Below are positions 25,201 to 33,190 of a stretch of DNA of 37,943 bases, one piece after another. This DNA is from CAYPJE01 sp964410945. Lineage in GTDB: Bacteria > Fidelibacterota > Marinisomatia > Marinisomatales > TCS56. The stretch lies in assembly GCA_964410945.1 (NCBI GenBank), contig CAYPJE010000031.1, positions 1 to 37,943 of the forward strand. The letters are read 5' to 3'. A model generated the notes under the pieces. It had not been told where the DNA came from, made no database searches, and saw only the letters and a list, made by a program, of their open reading frames with translations. The position numbers were made by a program, and so were the translations under genes. Numbering within the stretch: position 1 is the first letter of the stretch; every line of letters starts with the position of its first letter.

Positions 25201-25970
25201 AAGATACTTTTCTGGTGGGCTATGTTTTATTTGATAAAAACGATGGTTGGGCGGAAGTTGATGTGGTGGAACAGGCCCGGGATAATCTGCAGGCCAGGCT
25301 GGATAGTGGTGAGCTGGTATTGCCGGCCGGTGTCAGTTACAGCTTTGCAGGGAATTATGAGAATCAGTTACGGGCTACCCAACGGTTGCGGATTATTCTG
25401 CCATTGGCACTGTTCATTATTTTCCTGCTCATTTACCTGCAGTTCAAGCAGGTGTCCACCACACTACTCATATTTTCAGGTATCCTGGTGGCCTGGTCCG
25501 GGGGGTTCGTACTGATTTGGCTGTATGGCCAGGACTGGTTCCTGAATTTTAATATACTTGGTGCCAATCTGCGCGAATTATTCCAGGTGAGCCCGGTTAA
25601 TTTGAGTGTTGCGGTGTGGGTCGGTTTCCTGGCACTGTTTGGAATCGCCACCGATGATGGTGTGCTAATCAGTACCTATTTAAAGCAGACTTTTAATGAA
25701 CGAAAACCAGCCAGTATTACCGAAATAAGAAACGCTGTTGTTCTTGCCGCCGCCCGGCGAATCCGCCCGGCGATGATGACTACCGCAACAACTTTGCTGG
25801 CCCTGCTGCCGGTACTTACTTCAACCGGACGCGGATCCGATGTGATGGTACCGATGGCAATCCCATCGTTTGGCGGTATGCTGTTTGCCATCCTTACCGT
25901 GTTTGTTGTGCCGGTACTTTATTCTGTAATTGCCGAAGGGAAAATTAAACAAATAGACAAAAGGAGTTAG
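22209..25970 (+). CDS. cusA: CusA-like heavy-metal RND efflux pump (long form)
   Basis: This 1253-residue inner-membrane proton/metal antiporter overlaps cusB by eight bases. ATG 22209 is chosen over 22179 because the protein then starts at the usual cytoplasmic segment. TM4 carries the proton-relay Asp in GTIVDMGIVVSEN. By alignment from memory with E. coli CusA, the three copper-binding methionines 573, 623 and 672 correspond to Met714 (FLYMPTT), Met764 (VSMIEA) and Met852 (RIVMLQSG), with the nearby Asp, Glu and Arg also kept. That favours Cu/Ag over Zn/Co. Extra length lies between TM6 and TM7, as about four added hydrophobic helices, and in a roughly 40-residue insert between Met764 and Met852. 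Confidence 0.93.
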   Translation: MISHNLSPLDRIIRYFLENRLIVGLLLLVVVAWGILVAPFDWHISGIERSPVPVDAIPDIGENQQIVFTEWMGRSPQDVEDQITYPLTVALLGIPEVKTIRSYSMFGFSTIYVIFEEQAEFYWSRSRILEKLSSLPAGTVPDDVKPALGPDATALGQVFWYTLEGRDEQGNPTGGWDLHELRSLQDWYVRYGLMSAGGVSEVASVGGFVQEYQIDVDPAALRQNNVKLAEVYNAVRNANLDVGARTVEVNRVEYVVRGLGFIKSLEDIEHTMVKSVENVPIYIKDVAHVSLGPAQRRGVLDKEGSEVVGGVVVVRYGENPLATIANIKDKIREISPGLPSKELPDGRISKVAIVPFYDRTGLIYETLGTLNSALRDEILITIIVVLMMIMHLKTSLLISGLLPLTVLMVFIGMKLFGVDANIVALSGIAIAIGTIVDMGIVVSENMLRHLEMADDGAKRSKVLFTAVSEVSGAVLTAVSTTVVSFLPVFTMEAAEGKMFRPLAYTKTFALIAAVIVALTVLPSIASMLYGRRKGKSNTGYLINSITIAIGIGIFIFAAWWAGTLVILLGLYHLSKAWLGRRFGKLPDPGNGIVILLVILILAGTWAPLGLERHGLVNALFVFLVIAVIMGGLMGFTRIYPRLLAWALAHKPVILSLPGLVTVFGLTVWLGFGNLTGFFPDFIKSSRPYNALLHTFPGLGKEFMPPLDEGSFLYMPTTMPHAGMEEATDVLQKLDMALYTVPEVEMVVGKLGRAETPLDPAPVSMIEAIVNYKSEYITDSAGRRLTFAMGRDGTFLRDEQGSLIPDRHGKPFRQWRDHIKTNGDIWDELVKAAKLPGTTSAPLLQPISARIVMLQSGMRAPMGIKVKGPDLATIEQVGLKLEQLLKEIPAVKSSAVIADRIVGKPYLEIAIDRHEIARYGLSLRSVQDVIEVAIGGKQISTTVEGRERYPVRVRYLRELRGDIESLEDVLVPASDGTQIPLGQLADIQYQRGPQMIKSEDTFLVGYVLFDKNDGWAEVDVVEQARDNLQARLDSGELVLPAGVSYSFAGNYENQLRATQRLRIILPLALFIIFLLIYLQFKQVSTTLLIFSGILVAWSGGFVLIWLYGQDWFLNFNILGANLRELFQVSPVNLSVAVWVGFLALFGIATDDGVLISTYLKQTFNERKPASITEIRNAVVLAAARRIRPAMMTTATTLLALLPVLTSTGRGSDVMVPMAIPSFGGMLFAILTVFVVPVLYSVIAEGKIKQIDKRS

Positions 25971-25972
25971 AA

Positions 25973-26350
25973 ATGAATAAATACCTGATAAGCCTGCTGG
26001 TGTTATCAATGGTAATTTTTGCCGGTTGTGGAAAATCCGGAACCGATGTTGCTAAGCAAAATGCGCCTGAAGGCCATAAGATGACCGCTACGGAAGTGAA
26101 TACTGTCGAAGGTGAGAAATTGATTTATTACACCTGTCCCATGGAATCGCATAAGCATGTACACAGCCATGAATCCGGCACCTGCACAGAATGTGGCATG
26201 CCGCTGGTAGCCGGTGTAATCACCAGCGAAGATGACAAGGATTACTATGGTTGTCCGATGCTGGAGCACAGCCATGTCCGCAGTGACCAGCCGGGGACCT
26301 GTGCCGATTGTGGAATGAAGCTGAAACCAATGCGGCTGGTTAAAAGTTAA
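25973..26350 (+). CDS. lipoprotein with two heavy-metal-binding motifs
   Basis: This 125-residue protein has a lipoprotein signal ending in the lipobox FAGC, with lipidated Cys19. The mature part carries two copies of the short YxCPM...GTC..CGM metal-binding module: YYTCPMESHKH with CTECGMPL, and YYGCPMLEHSH with CADCGMKL. Cys, Met and His are well placed to bind Cu(I)/Ag(I). It starts two bases after the cusA stop with GGAG upstream, so it belongs to the same transcript. It probably acts as a periplasmic metal chaperone or buffer for CusB, which carries the same module twice. Confidence 0.85.
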   Translation: MNKYLISLLVLSMVIFAGCGKSGTDVAKQNAPEGHKMTATEVNTVEGEKLIYYTCPMESHKHVHSHESGTCTECGMPLVAGVITSEDDKDYYGCPMLEHSHVRSDQPGTCADCGMKLKPMRLVKS

Positions 26351-26417
26351 AGTAATCCAATAGCATTGTAAAGAGTGAGCGCAAAGAACAACAAAGTGAT
26401 CTTTAATCTGTATTAAG

Positions 26418-26448
26418 ATTGCTTCACCCGATTAATCGGGTTCGTAAT
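26418..26448. repeat. REP-like palindrome downstream of the cus cluster
   Basis: The inner palindrome CCCGATTAATCGGG is at 26427-26440. It is enclosed by ATTGC at 26418 and GTAAT at 26444-26448, which pair with one G-U and leave a small internal loop. The flanks resemble the ATTGCTTC...CGNAATGAC sequences that occur as dispersed intergenic repeats in many bacterial genomes. It sits between two convergent transcripts and may serve as a bidirectional transcript end. Confidence 0.5.
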
Positions 26449-26463
26449 GACATTATGTGTGAA

Positions 26464-26491
26464 GTAGGGGCAAGACAGGTCTTGTCCCTAC
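26464..26491. repeat. second REP-like hairpin (GTAGGGGCAAGAC arms)
   Basis: GTAGGGGCAAGAC at 26464-26476 pairs with GTCTTGTCCCTAC at 26479-26491 with a single G-T wobble, giving a 12-base-pair stem and a CAGG tetraloop. GTAGGGGC...CCCTAC palindromes are a common dispersed repeat type. No T-run follows on either strand, so transcript-end stabilisation is more likely than classic intrinsic termination. Confidence 0.5.
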
Positions 26492-26499
26492 ATAAAAAA

Positions 26500-27522
26500 T
26501 TATTCAGTCAGATCAGCATATACCTTCTGCAATTCAGCTTCGGTATCGGTGAGAATTTCCTGGATGATTTCATCGATGGTCTGGACCTTGTCAACCAGTC
26601 CAACTGATTGGCCGGCCATCAGTGAACCGTAATCCACATCACCGTCCTGCACCGCCTTGCGCAGGGCGCCGATCCAGAATTCTTCCACTTTCAGCTGGGC
26701 ATCAATCCGGCCGATTTCATTGGCATCCATTTTCTTGAGTAATTCCAACTGCAAACGGTTGAAATCATCATGACCTTTATTTCGCAACGCCCGGACCGCC
26801 ACCACCGGCAGACGGCTGTCAATTTGGGGTGTTGAGATTGCATCCCGGGCCTTGGATTTAATGAACCGTTCCTTGAATTTCGGATGGGTATTGGCCTCTT
26901 TGGCTACCGCGAAGCGGGTGCCCATTTGAATACCGGCGGCACCCATCAGGAAGAGGTGAGCGCACATTTTCCCGGAACCGATTCCACCGGCGACGAATAC
27001 TGGTACATCGTCTACTTCGAACAAAACCTGTTGCAGCAGGATTGTGAGGGTGACATGTCCCACATGCCCACCGGCTTCCATTCCTTCCAGAATCAGAGCA
27101 TCGGCTCCGTAGCGGATCATACGGTCGGCAATCGACCTGGTGGAAGCAAAACACATTACTTTGGCCCCACTGTCCTTGGCCATTTTCACTTCCCTTTCAC
27201 GGGGAAAACTGCCGGCGAAGATCACAAATTCGGGCCTGGTTTCCTGGACCAGCTTTAGATGATCCTGGTAAATCGGTGCCAGAGTGATCAAGTTAATCCC
27301 GAATGGTTTATCCGTTAGATCGCGGGTTTCGGCAATCTGATTACGTAGAATATCGACTGGTGTATTACCACCGGCCAGGCTGGCAAAGCCACCGGCATTG
27401 GATACTGTCGCCACCAGGGCGGAGTCGCTGACCCAGGTCATGGCACCGCATAAAATGGGATACCTGGTTCCAAGAAATTCACGACCGGGTTTTATAAATT
27501 TTTCAATAATAGGTGTATTCAA
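26500..27522 (-). CDS. nitronate monooxygenase / 2-nitropropane dioxygenase family flavoprotein
   Basis: This FMN-dependent TIM-barrel protein of about 340 residues belongs to the NMO/FabK-like family. Visible signatures are the N-terminal RYPILCGAMTWVSD, SNAGGFASLAGG, PFGINLI, GADALILEGMEAGGHVG with the catalytic-type His, VFVAGGIGSGK and GAAGIQMGTRF. It should oxidise alkyl nitronates or a related substrate; enoyl-ACP reductase activity is an alternative in this family. The upstream frame has two TTG codons. I choose 27522 because GGAG (27530-27533) lies seven bases away, whereas the TTG at 27549 has poorer spacing. It is monocistronic and convergent with the cus cluster. Confidence 0.88.
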   Translation of the reverse strand: MNTPIIEKFIKPGREFLGTRYPILCGAMTWVSDSALVATVSNAGGFASLAGGNTPVDILRNQIAETRDLTDKPFGINLITLAPIYQDHLKLVQETRPEFVIFAGSFPREREVKMAKDSGAKVMCFASTRSIADRMIRYGADALILEGMEAGGHVGHVTLTILLQQVLFEVDDVPVFVAGGIGSGKMCAHLFLMGAAGIQMGTRFAVAKEANTHPKFKERFIKSKARDAISTPQIDSRLPVVAVRALRNKGHDDFNRLQLELLKKMDANEIGRIDAQLKVEEFWIGALRKAVQDGDVDYGSLMAGQSVGLVDKVQTIDEIIQEILTDTEAELQKVYADLTE

Positions 27523-27588
27523 AATGATTCTCCACTTAAACGAGCTCAATGATTAAAAGTCCCCCCGGACAAGGGCGAATTTAACCTT

Positions 27589-27628
27589 CCGGCCAGTGGG
27601 TAACAATCAGGGAATGAAAACTGGCCGG
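27589..27628. other. inverted repeat upstream of the nitronate monooxygenase gene
   Basis: CCGGCCAGT at 27589-27597 is perfectly complementary to ACTGGCCGG at 27620-27628, with a 22-base loop. It directly abuts a second perfect inverted repeat. It lies between two minus-strand genes. There is no U-run after it, so its role (terminator tail, processing site or repeat unit) is open. Confidence 0.45.
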
Positions 27629-27663
27629 GCAGGAAAAACCCCAAGCACGGAATCTTTCCTGCC
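27628..27663 (-). terminator. stem-loop after the DUF5916 gene (possible terminator)
   Basis: On the minus strand GGCAGGAAA and TTTCCTGCC form a perfect nine-base-pair stem with an 18-base loop, starting eight bases past the stop codon at 27671. A short TTTT occurs seven bases beyond the stem on that strand. The loop is long and the U-tract weak, so this is only a moderate terminator candidate. Confidence 0.4.
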
Positions 27664-27670
27664 TGATCGA

Positions 27671-30340
27671 CTAGATATTAAAGGTGTGGCTAACCTTAAT
27701 CATCAACACATTGGTGCCGACGTCATCAAACAATGTTCTTTGATCTCTGGCATAATCAAATTTCCTGAAATACTCGAAATTGGTATAGCCCTGTGACCAG
27801 ACCAGATACAGGACCGATCCGGTAATATATTCCCAACGCAGGACCAGGTTCGAGCGAAACTGTTTATAATTGAAATCGTTATTTCCGTAAACGGTATAGG
27901 GTGTATCACCGGTTCCGACCCGATCGATAGAATAATAGTAATCACCATCACTGTCAGTTTCAATGGTGATCTCATTTTCCGCAAATTTATCGAATCGTTT
28001 ATTGTATTCATCGTTATTGGGATCGGCCACCTCCATGAAATCGAAGAATTCGCCAGCTGTTATATAGGGTTGGGCATAATATTGCAGCGATAATTTTGTA
28101 GAGATAGTAAGATCGGCCCGGAAGGTCATGGAAAGCGTTTTTTGCAGCATGCTGGCCCAGATATAATGCGTTTTATCACCGTCGGAGTCGGAACCGATCC
28201 AGGCCCAGGTATCATCCAGTTGGTTATAGCCAATATCAGCGGAAAACTGGAGGTTCTGGCGTGGCCGCCAGGTTACTTCCGGATCGACTGACCAGCCAAT
28301 GACATTATCCTCGCTGGAAAAATAATGGCCGAAGAATGAAAAAGCCAGATCCTTGCGCTGGTCCGTATTCATGTACGACCAGCCATTGATGGAAGGGCTG
28401 ACCCGCAATGCCGGTCCGCCCCGGTTGAAATCGGTATCATACCCGCCGAAACTCTTGTTGATTCCATAACCCCACGACCAGCTGTTATTGAAAGTGAAGT
28501 GCATGTTGATATTTCCGCCCACATTTGTAATCAAGCCATCAAAGTTACGATTACTCCACTGATTAAAATTGATCCGATATTGGCGGAAAAGTTTACCCGG
28601 TTCCCACTGAAAATATTGTAACCAGACAAATTGATTGATATTATCCACGTTTCGCAGAAAGCCGAGATCGTTGATCTCAAGCCCCGGGCTATAGGCCACA
28701 CTCCCCAGAGCGCCACGTAAATGGCCGGCTTGTTTGGATACCACGGTTTTGATGGAGTAACCCGAAAGTGAGGTGGCAGCGGGATCGTATTCCAGATGGT
28801 CGGCATCGACGCGGGAGAAATAGCGTCCGGCCCGGTCCTGGGTATACTGCAGGGCGGTTGTATCACCGGTAACATGGCTGAAGGCAATGGCTCCCTGCAG
28901 GTTGTAATTATGATCGAGGAAATCGTGATCTATATCGATGCCGCCGGTATAGGCGCCCGAGTGCAGATAATCGATTCCCGTACCATCCAGTTTGCGGTTG
29001 ACGGCGGTCAGAATACCACCAACTGTGGTTTCACCCTCGTTGAAATCCTGCTGAAAACGGGTCAGCAGATAGTTGGTGAGTGGTTCGATAACATTACTAT
29101 CCTCGCTGTCATCGTCATAATAAACTGTGCCGCTTTCTTCGGCGGTCACTGCTTCCATTACGCCTATTGATAATCCTCCGGGTGTTTTACCGGTGATTTT
29201 CACGGCACTGATAATATTGGTCAATTCCGGTTCCTCGGTATCGACATCGGTTTTATCATCGTCATAGTCCAGCCAGCCTTGTGGAGCCCGGCCGATCCGG
29301 CGGGAATAGAACAGGGAGTTGGATTGCATGTCACCATCGCCGAATCCCAGGGCGAAACGCAGGATGTTGGCGCCCTCCATAAAGAAGGGACGTTTCTCGG
29401 AAAAATAGGTTTCAAATTCAGTTAAATTATAATCGGCCGGATCAGCTTCCACCTGCCCGAAGTCCGGGTTGATGGTGCCATTTAAGGTCAATCCGATCGG
29501 ACTGCTGTACCGAATATCTCCACCAATACGGGAAAACAGGTCGTAATTGTTTTCATGCACCGGAGTAATCAGGTCATCCGAGATATCAGATCGTCCTGCG
29601 AAGTATGGTGCCACATAGAGCGGGCGCTGGGTTTTTACATTGTTCAGACCGTTTAAACTACCATACTGGGAAACAAAACCTTCGTCGCCCTGGGACCAGT
29701 AACTCCATACTGACAATTCATTGTTGTGGCGTGGCAGTTCGCGGTAAAACTGAAGGCCCCAAATCATTTCTTCGGCACTTGAAAAACGTAACTCACGAAA
29801 TGGAATCCGCCATTCAGCCGTCCATCCGATGGCATTGATCTCCGCGTTGCCGTCCCAGGCCGCATCCCAGTTCCAGTCTACATTATCGTCATCGAAGCGC
29901 CTGATATCGTGCTGCACCCCGGCGGCATTCAATCCAAATTCAAAGGCTGTCCGATTATCGTTATAACTGTCCAGCGAAACATACATCCAGTCGGATTCGG
30001 TATAATTGTCCCGACGGGTAAGAATAGCAGATATTTTTTCCGGTTCCGGATCGTGGGCACGGGCCCCGATATAAAGATATTCATCATCGAAAAGAACACA
30101 GAATTCTGTCTGATAAGTCTCAGGTTGTCCATCATTGGGATTACGTTGTGTAAGCCCGGTCTGCCACTCTCCGGACTGCCAGGCTGTTTCGGCCAGGGCA
30201 CCGTTTATTTCCATTTTCTGATCCTGGATGTAGGAAGCCGACAGCTCCCTCAGACGGTTGGAATCAGTCCGGCTAACAGAAGGATTGGTTGCCGATAAAA
30301 AGGATAGCATACAGAAAAACAACAACGATCTCAGTAACAT
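27671..30340 (-). CDS. DUF5916-family outer-membrane-type protein with N-terminal CBM9-like domain
   Basis: This is an 889-residue protein with a signal peptide (LLRSLLFFCMLSFLSA). Residues about 40-230 resemble a carbohydrate-binding family 9-like beta-sandwich: INGALAETAWQSGEW, FDDEYLYIGARAHDP, and EWRIPFRELRFS. The remainder contains the DUF5916 signatures FEVDPADYN-like QVEADPADYNLTEFETYF, KRPFFMEGANILRF and LFYSRRIGR. It ends in alternating, aromatic-rich strands typical of a beta-barrel, finishing TFNI. The family is common in Bacteroidetes and FCB relatives, and its function is unknown. No partner gene is obvious. It is separated by 124 bases from the upstream receiver gene. Confidence 0.85.
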   Translation of the reverse strand: MLLRSLLFFCMLSFLSATNPSVSRTDSNRLRELSASYIQDQKMEINGALAETAWQSGEWQTGLTQRNPNDGQPETYQTEFCVLFDDEYLYIGARAHDPEPEKISAILTRRDNYTESDWMYVSLDSYNDNRTAFEFGLNAAGVQHDIRRFDDDNVDWNWDAAWDGNAEINAIGWTAEWRIPFRELRFSSAEEMIWGLQFYRELPRHNNELSVWSYWSQGDEGFVSQYGSLNGLNNVKTQRPLYVAPYFAGRSDISDDLITPVHENNYDLFSRIGGDIRYSSPIGLTLNGTINPDFGQVEADPADYNLTEFETYFSEKRPFFMEGANILRFALGFGDGDMQSNSLFYSRRIGRAPQGWLDYDDDKTDVDTEEPELTNIISAVKITGKTPGGLSIGVMEAVTAEESGTVYYDDDSEDSNVIEPLTNYLLTRFQQDFNEGETTVGGILTAVNRKLDGTGIDYLHSGAYTGGIDIDHDFLDHNYNLQGAIAFSHVTGDTTALQYTQDRAGRYFSRVDADHLEYDPAATSLSGYSIKTVVSKQAGHLRGALGSVAYSPGLEINDLGFLRNVDNINQFVWLQYFQWEPGKLFRQYRINFNQWSNRNFDGLITNVGGNINMHFTFNNSWSWGYGINKSFGGYDTDFNRGGPALRVSPSINGWSYMNTDQRKDLAFSFFGHYFSSEDNVIGWSVDPEVTWRPRQNLQFSADIGYNQLDDTWAWIGSDSDGDKTHYIWASMLQKTLSMTFRADLTISTKLSLQYYAQPYITAGEFFDFMEVADPNNDEYNKRFDKFAENEITIETDSDGDYYYSIDRVGTGDTPYTVYGNNDFNYKQFRSNLVLRWEYITGSVLYLVWSQGYTNFEYFRKFDYARDQRTLFDDVGTNVLMIKVSHTFNI

Positions 30341-30464
30341 AGCGAAGCCCTCAATCTCTATATTAGTTGGATAATATTAGATAGGATCGAAATACAGGAA
30401 AAAAGTTGTCAGGAAAATTAGTAGAATTAATTTTTTCAGGTCATTGTATTTGTTTTACACGTGA

Positions 30465-30866
30465 TTATTGCTGCCTGATTATCATCCCCTTCACCATCTC
30501 TATGAAACCTTCATGATCGGTAACTGGTTTTGTTACGTAGGCTTCTGCACCGCTGTCCTGAAGATAACGTTCCTTATCACCGGCCATGGTATGGGCGGTA
30601 GTAAGTATTACCGGGATATTGCTGATTTCATCATCGCCCTTGATCAATTTGGTAATTTCAATTCCGTCGATGAAACGGCCCTGATAACTGCTTTTATTCA
30701 GTGAAATATCCATTACGATCAGGTCTACCGAATCGTTGTGGCAAAGATGGAGGATCGTCTCCGGGTCTTCGGAGTGGGTAACCTTGAATTTACCGCGGCG
30801 TTCAAGCAGTTTAGTAAAAATGATAGTATTCAGTTTATCGTCTTCGACTAATAGTACATGTTCCAT
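30465..30866 (-). CDS. single-domain response regulator
   Basis: This is a 133-residue receiver domain. The acidic pocket (Glu8, Asp9, Asp10), phosphoacceptor Asp53 in LIVMDISLN, Thr-Thr in VILTTAH and Lys in YVTKPV are all present. A short insertion after the phosphorylation site (NKSSYQGRFID) lengthens the loop. There is no output domain. It follows the Hpt gene by two bases and the PAS kinase gene before that. It is the likely terminal or intermediate receiver of a phosphorelay that is split over three proteins. It may act on the motor or on the HD-GYP-like regulator of the same cluster. Confidence 0.9.
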   Translation of the reverse strand: MEHVLLVEDDKLNTIIFTKLLERRGKFKVTHSEDPETILHLCHNDSVDLIVMDISLNKSSYQGRFIDGIEITKLIKGDDEISNIPVILTTAHTMAGDKERYLQDSGAEAYVTKPVTDHEGFIEMVKGMIIRQQ

Positions 30867-30868
30867 TT

Positions 30869-31153
30869 TTAACTCTCACTTTCATTTCTGCTGGATTCCA
30901 GCCAGTTCTTCAGATCATCCAAACCGGATTTAATGGGATCCCAATTATTGGCTTTGGCTGCTTCTTCAATGGTTGCGCCGTATTCGGACACTTCAACAAA
31001 TCCGTATGTTCCACCGGCTCCCCGGATCTTATGTGCAATTTTCCTGGTTTCTTCGATGTTACCGGCCTGGACCTGTTCGTTTAAATCACTTATTCTTTCG
31101 TTCATTTCGCTTATGAATAATCCGCGCAGTTCTTTTAATAATTCCTTATCCAT
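30869..31153 (-). CDS. Hpt-domain phosphotransfer protein
   Basis: This is a 94-residue all-helical protein with the histidine phosphotransfer signature IAHKIRGAGGTYGF and phosphoacceptor His41. A leading helix ELLKELRGLFISEMNERI is typical of Hpt bundles. It has no other domain. It lies between the genes of a histidine kinase that lacks a receiver and a stand-alone receiver, 14 bases after the former and two bases before the latter. It should shuttle phosphate between receivers in the cluster. Confidence 0.88.
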   Translation of the reverse strand: MDKELLKELRGLFISEMNERISDLNEQVQAGNIEETRKIAHKIRGAGGTYGFVEVSEYGATIEEAAKANNWDPIKSGLDDLKNWLESSRNESES

Positions 31154-31167
31154 GATTCAGACTCCCA

Positions 31168-33189
31168 TCATTCTAATTCAACCATGACATCGGTTTCTTC
31201 AATTTCATCAGTATTCAGTGGAATTGTAAAACTCATTGTTGTGCCTTTCCCACGGCCTTCGCTGGACAAGGCGATCTCTCCGCCCATCAATTCAATCAAA
31301 CTTTTTGTTATGGTCAGTCCCAGGCCGGTACCTCCGTATTTCCGCGAAGTGGAGCCGTCAGCCTGGGTGAATTTCTCAAACACCCGATCCTGTTTGTCCA
31401 GGGCGATTCCTACCCCGGTATCGATGACCGCCAACTTGGCATGTTGATTGCCCGGAAGCAATTCCGCTGCTATTTCTATTCCACCAAATGATGTGAATTT
31501 GACCGAATTGCCAACCAGATTCAGTAATACCTGTCTTAATTTCTGCTGATCGGCCGTAACAATTATCTGTTCGTCGGGCAGGGTGGTTTTCAGGAATAAT
31601 TTTTTCTGTTCTGTCTGTACATGGGTCAGGGTATAAATTTCATCAAATAGTTCCTTCACATCGACAGCTTCGGACATCAGTTCCATTTTACCCGCTTCAA
31701 TTTTGGCAATATCAAGGACATCGTTGATCAGGTTCAATAGCAGGTTGGAGCTCTTAAGGGCATTATCAAGGAATTCTTGTTCTTCATCCGGTGAATCACA
31801 CAGTCCATCCAATACCAGTTTCAGGAATCCAATGATTGAATTCAGTGGCGTTCGCAGTTCATGTGAGGTATTGGCCAGGAACTCACTTTTCATCCGGTCG
31901 GCTTCCTTGGCAGCGTCCAGGGCGAACTGGAGCTCATCGCGGATTTTTTCCAGCTCATGGGTCATATTTTCGGCTCTGACCTTGGCCTCCGCCAGGGCTG
32001 CATTGGTGTTTCGCAGTTCGGCATCAGCTTTCTGCCGCGCAGTGATATCCCTCTGTACTACGGTTACTGCTTCCAGATTCCCGTCGGTATTATATTGTCC
32101 GGTGGCAACCGTACTGAACCACGATTCATCGCCGTTTTCCTCCAGTGAATACTCAAACTGGTATTTGGTGTTTCCCCATTCCAGGCTTTCGATGGCATGG
32201 TTCAAATTCTGAACAACTTTCGATGAAAAAATTCCGCTCAGTGGCTGGTTAACAATCTTGGAAATCAGTTCGGTATTATCTTCGTCTTGGGACGGGTGAT
32301 AACTCAGAATAGTACCGCTCAGGTCAATGGTAAAAATCAAGTCATCGATCGACTGAATCGTTGAGCGGAATCGTTCTTCACTTTCCCGCAGTTCCCGCTC
32401 AACCCTTTTTTGATCTGTGATATCCCGGAGAATGCCGTTAAAACCGATTGTACGCCCGTTTTCATCCCGGCGAACCGCAGCTGTTTCCAGACAGATCATT
32501 TCGGTACCGTCTTTTTTCTGCAATTCCAACTCAAAATCACGGACAAATCCAACCAGATCCATTTCCTGGATAAAACGTGATCGGTCATCCGGATTCAAAT
32601 ACAGTTTTTTGACGCTCATATTGAGCATCTCAGCCCTGGTATAACCCAGTAGATCAAGTGCGGTCTGATTGATATCGACAAAGCGCCCTTCGCGGGTACT
32701 GATATAAATCGCATCCCGGGACTGTTCAAATATATCGCGGTATTTTTTTTCACTTTCGCGACGATTGGCCTCGGCCTGTTTGGAGCGGTCAAGTTCCTCG
32801 TTCAATCTTTGATGTGAGAAATACAATCCCATGACAATCATGACTAAACTGAAAGTCATGAATAATCCTGGTAATATCGATCCGATCAGTTTGGGGGCAA
32901 CCGTAAATTCATTAAGAAAAGTGATTAGTACCGTATAACCGAATACACTCCAGCCTACTTCCAGCGATGGAATCCTGAGCCGTAGTACAAATACCAGCCC
33001 GATTAGCACAGCCAGTAAATAGAATCCGTTGAATATGATGTCTGTATACGGTAAAGGATCCTGCAGGGGGAAAGAAGTGAACCAACTATAGAAAGATGCT
33101 ATTCCAAGCAGTAACAGAACCCAGCGGAACAATAGAGCCGAGTTGACAACTTCTTTATAGAGGATTGATTTCAGCTTATTATTTTGCAT
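31168..33189 (-). CDS. membrane PAS sensor histidine kinase
   Basis: This 673-residue kinase has about four hydrophobic helices in residues 15-125. A coiled-coil linker is followed by a first PAS domain (about 145-260, RDIFEQSRDAIYISTREGRF) with a PAC-like end. A second PAS domain (about 270-395, STIQSIDDLIFTIDLSG) follows. After another coiled coil come HisKA with His443 in NTSHELRTPLNSIIGF and HATPase_c (LLNLVGNSVKFT, DTGVGIA, GGTGLGLTITKSL). There is no receiver or Hpt of its own; those are encoded separately just downstream. It begins two bases after motB, so kinase and motor genes are co-transcribed. The ligand is unknown. Confidence 0.92.
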   Translation of the reverse strand: MQNNKLKSILYKEVVNSALLFRWVLLLLGIASFYSWFTSFPLQDPLPYTDIIFNGFYLLAVLIGLVFVLRLRIPSLEVGWSVFGYTVLITFLNEFTVAPKLIGSILPGLFMTFSLVMIVMGLYFSHQRLNEELDRSKQAEANRRESEKKYRDIFEQSRDAIYISTREGRFVDINQTALDLLGYTRAEMLNMSVKKLYLNPDDRSRFIQEMDLVGFVRDFELELQKKDGTEMICLETAAVRRDENGRTIGFNGILRDITDQKRVERELRESEERFRSTIQSIDDLIFTIDLSGTILSYHPSQDEDNTELISKIVNQPLSGIFSSKVVQNLNHAIESLEWGNTKYQFEYSLEENGDESWFSTVATGQYNTDGNLEAVTVVQRDITARQKADAELRNTNAALAEAKVRAENMTHELEKIRDELQFALDAAKEADRMKSEFLANTSHELRTPLNSIIGFLKLVLDGLCDSPDEEQEFLDNALKSSNLLLNLINDVLDIAKIEAGKMELMSEAVDVKELFDEIYTLTHVQTEQKKLFLKTTLPDEQIIVTADQQKLRQVLLNLVGNSVKFTSFGGIEIAAELLPGNQHAKLAVIDTGVGIALDKQDRVFEKFTQADGSTSRKYGGTGLGLTITKSLIELMGGEIALSSEGRGKGTTMSFTIPLNTDEIEETDVMVELE

Positions 33190-33190
33190 A

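Noticed and set aside
30400..30464. AT-rich stem AAAATTA/TAATTTT as a terminator after the receiver gene
   Set aside because: The stem is short, with only A-T pairs, and is too weak to support a terminator call.
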